Notes under the pieces: generated by a model | Databases searched by the model: none | Told to the model about the DNA's origin: nothing | Seen by the model: only the letters and a program-made list of their open reading frames with translations | Position numbers and translations under genes: made by a program | In this document: positions 58,671 to 64,000 of the stretch, in pieces | Numbering within the stretch: position 1 is the stretch's first letter | Layout of the letters: every line of letters begins with the position of its first letter | NCBI GenBank assembly: GCA_024364735.1 | Contig: JAGFNQ010006439.1 | Span: 1-64,000 of the forward strand | Direction: 5' to 3' | DNA: 64,000 nucleotides | From: Boesenbergia rotunda | Taxonomy: Eukaryota > Streptophyta > Magnoliopsida > Zingiberales > Zingiberaceae

Positions 58671-61600
58671 TTACATTTTTCGAAGTCCCATGGACTTCAC
58701 ATATCCAAGAAATGACTCTTTAGTCAATGGCTTAGTAAAAGGATCTGCAAGCATAGCACGTGTAGGGATATACTCAAGAACTACCTTTTTCTTGTCAACA
58801 ATATCTCTTACATAATTATATTTGATTTCTATATGCTTGCCTTTGCTGTGATACTTGGGATCTTTGGAAAAAACTATTGCAACTTGATTGTCACAGAACA
58901 CTGTAACTGGACTCCCACTATCCTCAGCAATCTTCAAATGCTTCATGAATCTTCTCAGCCAGACAGCTTCTTGTACAGCCGCTGCACAAGCCACATATTC
59001 GGCTTCCATTGTCGACAAAGCTACACAAGCTTGTTTCTTGCTATTCCATGAGATGGCGCCACCATTCAGCAAGAAAGCATAGCCCGATGTGGATTTTCTG
59101 TCATCAAGATCTCCAGCCCAATCTGCATCTGAGTAGCCCTTCAGGCTCAACTTTGATCCTTGGAAGCAGAGACAATAATCCACTATCCCTTTGAGATATC
59201 TGAATATTCTCTTCACCGCTTTCCAGTGTCTCGATCCTGGGTTTGACTGGAAACGGCTAACCAAGCCAACTGCATAGCTGATGTCAAGATGTGTACACAA
59301 CATAGTGTACATTAAACTACCAATGGCACTGGCATATGATTTTTTCTTCATGTCGGCTATTTCATCAGGAGTCTTGGGATACATACTTTTGCTCAGAACA
59401 GTTCCTTTCGCTACAGGAGTTTGTTCAATGTTGCAATTTGACATATTGAAGTGTTGTAACATCTTAGTAATATAAGCTTCTTGAGACAAACCCAAAAGTC
59501 TTTTTGATCAATCTCTAATGATCTTAACTCCTAATATGTACTCTTCTTCTCCCATATCTATTATGTCAAATTGTGATGAAATCCACGATTTGATTTCTAT
59601 CACAAATTGTATGTCATTTCCAGCTATTAGCATATCATCAACATATAATGATAATATGACAATCTTTCCTTTATCCTCCTTGAGGTATACACAATGATCC
59701 TCATTGATCATTTCGAAATCATAAGATAAAATGACTTCATTAAATCTTATGTTCCATTGTCTCGACGCTTGCTTTAGTCCATATATAGACTTTTTAAGTC
59801 TACATACTTTATCTTCTTGGCCTTCAGCAATATAACCTTCTGGCTGTGCCATATAGATTTCCACGTCAAGATTACCATTAAGGAAAGCCGTTTTTACATC
59901 CATCTGATATAATTCCAAGTCATAATGTGCTACTATAGCTAAAATGACACGTATTGACACAAACTTCACAACTGGGGAAAATGTCTCTTCAAAATCAATA
60001 CCCTCCATTTGGGTATATCCTTTTGCAACCAGACGAGCTTTGTATCGATTAATCGATCCATCTGCTTTCCTCTTGATTTTGAGAATCCACTTATTCCCAA
60101 TAGCCCTTCGGCCCGGATGAAGATCGACTAAATCCCAAACATGATTCTCTCTCATCGACTCCATTTCCTCATCCATTGCAATTCTCCATTTTTCTCTGAC
60201 TGAACATTTCAATGCTTCCTCAACCGTTCGAGGTTCCTCATCGTCAATAGGGAGAATCATTAATGCCTCATTCTCAATGTCAAATCTTCTCCGAGGAATA
60301 ATCTTACGACTACTCCTTCGTAAGTCGGACTGTTGAGGAGCTGAAACTAATTCATTCATTGGCAAATCACTCCCACTGGGTTGACTAGATTCAGGTATCT
60401 CCTGTGATACCTGAGTTGTTGATAAAGGAACATTATCCTCTTCCTCTATTGCAAATAAAGGAATCGACTTATCAACTTCACCTCTTGTTGGGAATTCAAT
60501 TTCGAGAAAAGTGGCATCTCTTGACTCAATTTCAGAGACGGTTCCATCTTGCTGCTCACCAATGAAAACATAACCCTTAGAAGTATCAGAATACCTTATA
60601 AAGATACACTTTTTACCTCTTGGTCCTAGTTTTCCATATTTGTGAGTCTTATCATGAACATAGGCAGCTGACCCCCAGGGTCTCAGATTACTCAAATCTG
60701 ATTTTCTGCCTGTCCAACGTTCATATGGAGTAGATGGAACAGACTTGGAAGGCACTCGGTTAAGTATGTAGGTCGCAGCTAATAATGCATCTCCCCAATA
60801 GGAAATTGGCAAATTAGCTTGAGCCATCATAGACCTAACCATATCTAGAAGAGTCCGATTTCTTCTTTCAGCAACTCCATTTTGCTGCGGAGTTCCTGGG
60901 ATAGTTAGCTGTCTAATAATCCCTCGGTCATTACAAGTTATCTTGAACTGATCAGACAAGTATTCACCTCCACGGTCAGTGCGTAAGGTTTTAACCTTAC
61001 GCTCCATTTGATTCTCAACTTCATTTAAATAACGTTTGAAGCATTCCAATGCTTCATATTTATGAGAGATCAAATACACATGACCAAAACGTGTGAAGTC
61101 ATCAATGAATGTAATGAAATAGGAAGCTCCATGTCTAGCCTTCACATTCATCGGACCACAAATATCCGAATGAATTAATTGCAATGGTGACTCAACTCTA
61201 ATAGCCTTGCCAAATGGTTTCCTCGTTGCTTTTCCAGCAAGACAATGCTCACATACTGACAAGTTAATCTTAGCATGAGAGCCTAATAGACCCTCCTTAG
61301 CTAATCGATTCATTCTTTCTTGTCCTATATGTCCTAGTCTAGCATGCCAAATTTCCTTATTGATATCAGCATCACTAGCAAGAGCAATGTTTGAAAAACA
61401 ACTATTAATTCCACAATTAATATCATGTTCCACATCAAGAACCATGAAACCATTCATTACATAACCACACCCAATTAACACAGAGTTAATTCGAAGTTCC
61501 ACACAACGACTGTAAAAGTTTATACAATAGCCCAAATCAAGAAGACAAGTAACGGAAACCAAATTCCGTCGAATATCAGGAGCATAAAGGACATCATGTA

Positions 61601-62690
61601 GAAACAACGTTTGTCCACCACGAAGGTTGAGCTTGCAAGTGCCAATGCCTTTGACTTCAATTCTTGCATTGTTTCCTACATATATCCATTTGTTACCAGC
61701 TGGTACCCGACGGTACTCCACGTATGTAGCTCGATCACGAGCTACGTGGTTCGTTGCTCCTGAGTCTATAATCCACAAAGGATGAGAATCAGCTAACAAC
61801 ACTGAACTAGCAACATTATGCTCATGAAAAGAAGTTAAATATGGAATTACCTTTTTCGGCTCGGTACAATCTCGAGCGAAGTGGCCCTTCTTGCCACAGT
61901 TATAGCAAGTCAGCTTGCTTTTAGGTTTCTTTCCATACTTCTTTCCTTTAAACTCCTTCTTGATCGGGCCTTGCCCAGCAGCAGCTTCTTTTCCTCTTCC
62001 ATTTCCCTTTCCTTTCTTGAACCATATCTTCTTATTCTTGGGTCTAGATCCTTCAGCTACGAAAGCTTGTCCAGATATCCTTGCAGATTCTACTCTCTCC
62101 GCCTCCAGTTCAACATGGCGTGAGACATCAATGAAAGTTTTAATGCTTTCACTGTGAGTAAGATTCTGCTTCATTGATTCCCAAGAATCAGGAAGGGAAC
62201 GGATAACTGCCTGAACCTGTTGTTCATCTGTCAACTCATGACCGGCAGTTTTTAGCTCTCGAATCATATTTCCCATTTCCCTAAGATGTTGGGTCATGGT
62301 GACATTCGGGCGTTTCTTGAAGCTGTCAAATTTGATTGTCAGCTGGCGAAGCTTACTTACGCTAACTCCACTATATTTATTTCTCAGGGCAACCCAGACA
62401 GCATGAGCTGAAGGCAATGGTTCATACTCATACACTAGGTCATCAACCATTGAACTAATCAAAATGCCCTTTGCTGTGGAGTCCTTTTTCTTCCATGTCT
62501 TGTAGGCATCAAGATCACGCTTATGCTGGGCGGTAGCACCGTCTACAGGTTCTACCATAAACTGATTTACAGCTTTTAGAACTTCTTGTTCCTCAAGTAC
62601 ATACTGTATCTTGAGGTGTCATATTTTGTAGTTGTCCCCATTTAATTTTTCACCTTTGTTGAGTTCAGCTATTATGTTCTTCGTTGCCAT
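58671..62690 (-). pseudogene. gag-pol: Ty1/copia Gag-Pol polyprotein, interrupted by two in-frame stops
   Basis: One frame runs from the ATG at 62690 to 58671, broken only by TGA at 62621-62619 (codon 24) and TGA at 59510-59508, just before the end of RT. Counting residues from the internal Met at 62558: Gag 1-~215, CCHC knuckle CYNCGKKGHFARDC (~216-230), protease DSGATNHVARD (~262), integrase zinc finger (~405-440), DDE residues near 467, 528 and 564 (TDRGGEY; PQQNGVAERRNR), RT from ~823 (KARLVAKGY) with YVDDMLIAGND (~973). After the second stop come the rest of RT and RNase H (SDADWAGDLDDRKSTSG, STMEAEYVA; CDNQVAI), to ALADPFTKPL. Its length and completeness make it the best preserved retroelement here. 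Lineage not assigned. Confidence 0.9.
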
Positions 62691-63055
62691 GATCTAACAT
62701 AAATAAACGCATTATTTAGTTATTCAGTGTAACTCATATGCGTGTAATCAATAACTAACTCATTGTAAATTAGAGTTGGTTTACAGAATCAAGTGGAAAC
62801 TATGTTCCCACTCATCCTCTGTATATCCAATCTAATAGACATTGATTAGTTATTTTACATACATCCCATCATATGAACTAATCATAAATGAACTTATCAT
62901 TGAAATGAACTAATCATTAATATGTTTGTTAACTCATAACATAACTTCTCATAGAATAAAACTGTTCATACACAACGACAGTAAACACTACATGACTCTT
63001 AAAACTAAACGAGCAAATACTGTTTGTACATAACAACAGTAACAAAGACAAGACT
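62691..63055 (-). other. Spacer between the upstream ORF and gag
   Basis: AT-rich, with no ORF. On the minus strand a pyrimidine-AG sequence precedes the Gag ATG only loosely, so an intron is possible but not clear. Confidence 0.4.
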
Positions 63056-63610
63056 TTAATAGACTAGATAAGCTAGTACCACTCCCACTAGGGCAAACAC
63101 TAGCGCAGTGGTAAACATTATCCCTTTCTTCCCAGATTTTATCTGAACTAGTTCAGCTTCAGGATCCTCCTTAGATTCCACAATTGGATCCCACTCAATT
63201 TCCTCAGGATCCCCCTTGAATTCTACAATCAGATCCATCTCTGGATCCTCTTCAAATTCTTCAGGATCCTCTTCCAGATCGTCCTTAGAATCTTCCAGAT
63301 CCTCTTCTGAAAAATTCTGGCGAAGTAGTTCTCTACATAACTTGGTATATGTGATACGTCCTTCATAGAGTCCCCAGATACATCTTGCAGCTACTTTAGC
63401 ACGCCTCGGCAATGAACTAATCAATGCCCCGATCCGGTAGTTATCTAGAACTGGAAACTCTTCCTGTTCGAGTTTCCAAAATAGACGATCAAGCCTTCCC
63501 ATATGCCCTTGGATGCCTAGATGTGGGCGGTAGTCAATCTCCTCTATCTGTTCCCTTAAATGATTCCGTCGCACATCTCGACGAGTCATTGTGGTAATAA
63601 ATCTCGGCAT
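63056..63610 (-). CDS. Extra ORF upstream of copia gag: acidic protein with C-terminal membrane segment
   Basis: 184 codons, same strand as the downstream gag-pol and 365 bp before it. Residues 1-~100 are basic then mixed (MTRRDVRRNHLREQIEE, GRLDRLFWKLEQEEFPVLD, RIGALISSLPRRAK) and loosely recall a Gag capsid domain. Residues ~101-160 are strongly acidic with repeated EEDPE/KEDPE phrases. After SGKKG comes a hydrophobic segment of about 20 residues ending at the C terminus (FTTALVFALVGVVLAYLVY), as in tail-anchored proteins. The ATG follows TTCAATTCCAG, a good splice-acceptor sequence, so it may be expressed from a spliced leader. I do not recognise the family. It could be an element-encoded accessory protein or a captured fragment. 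Confidence 0.6.
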   Translation of the reverse strand: MPRFITTMTRRDVRRNHLREQIEEIDYRPHLGIQGHMGRLDRLFWKLEQEEFPVLDNYRIGALISSLPRRAKVAARCIWGLYEGRITYTKLCRELLRQNFSEEDLEDSKDDLEEDPEEFEEDPEMDLIVEFKGDPEEIEWDPIVESKEDPEAELVQIKSGKKGIMFTTALVFALVGVVLAYLVY

Positions 63611-64000
63611 CTGGAATTGAAATACACAATGTCAGTACAAAACCGACAAACCAGTAACAAAACTGGTTCAATTCAATCCACAATTATGCATAAATCCACA
63701 AAGTCATAAACAGATAAGAAAAACAAATTTTCTTGATTTGGGAGCTCTATTGACTAACACCTTGGGCCGATCGATTGAGAAATCAAATCCATAGTCTGGG
63801 TCCATTATCCTCATTAGAATTAATCGAATCGGACAGGGATGACTTATCTTAGTCATTTGCTCACTTAATTTAAAGTCAAATCTATTGTTCGAACCAAACA
63901 AAATGGTTCTAGTTTGTATTAAACTTATTTGATTAAATTAACTATTAGTTTGAACTAGATCCTGATCTTATTAGATCAATTTAGTCTTGTCAAACCAACA
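63611..64000 (-). other. Upstream leader, right edge of window
   Basis: No primer-binding site or LTR is seen, so the 5' LTR lies beyond 64000. The minus strand is pyrimidine-rich just before the ORF, consistent with an intron end. The 65-codon ORF at 63704-63901 has no recognisable domain. Confidence 0.4.

Overview
This window looks like heterochromatic plant DNA, probably from an angiosperm with a large, repeat-rich genome. The evidence is nested LTR retrotransposons of the plant Sirevirus and chromovirus (Tekay/Del-like) types, plant-style spliced transposon genes with GT-AG introns, and no recognisable single-copy host gene. The species cannot be read from the sequence. There is one long gap (N, 18453-19198) and a lone n at 43409. 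Both sit at junctions that look abrupt, so the assembly order there should be treated with caution.

Layout. 1-12.55 kb: 3' end of a plus-strand chromovirus (3' UTR and a 2.6 kb LTR); an inverted Sirevirus LTR; a Sirevirus 3' half with a degenerate envelope-like gene, a long 3' UTR and a plus LTR; then a truncated minus-strand chromovirus (LTR, integrase, RNase H, end of RT). 12.55-19.55 kb: a plus-strand Sirevirus with gag-pol broken by stops and frameshifts and its 3' end partly in the gap. 19.55-24.95 kb: a satellite array of alternating 233 and 320 bp units. 24.95-34.25 kb: first copy of a transposon-like unit with an eight-exon minus-strand gene for an Ulp1-type (C48) cysteine protease. 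This copy was later split by a 678 bp inverted-repeat element and by a Sirevirus deletion derivative that itself holds a gypsy LTR. 34.35-35.37 kb: a third Sirevirus LTR type. 35.37-43.41 kb: another Ty1/copia element with a 2.25 kb LTR and damaged gag-pol. 43.41-46.65 kb: a second array of the same satellite, containing an inversion. 46.65-51.03 kb: second, nearly complete copy of the Ulp1 unit. 51.0-57.0 kb: an AT microsatellite, a long-inverted-repeat MITE, AT-rich non-coding DNA and LTR remnants. 57.03-64 kb: a minus-strand Ty1/copia element with almost intact gag-pol and an extra upstream ORF encoding an acidic protein with a C-terminal membrane segment.

The most interesting result is the link between three things. 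(i) The Ulp1 protease unit occurs twice, each time with the same satellite just beyond the 3' end of the gene. (ii) The satellite contains a block of five ~21 bp modules. (iii) The same five-module block, at matching spacing, forms the arms of the inverted-repeat MITE at 51.8-52.4 kb, whose terminus also resembles the terminus of the Ulp1 unit. This suggests a transposon family (Mutator-like is the best guess) whose subterminal repeats expanded into a satellite. The two Ulp1 copies act as filled and empty sites for each other, so two later insertions and their target-site duplications can be read directly.
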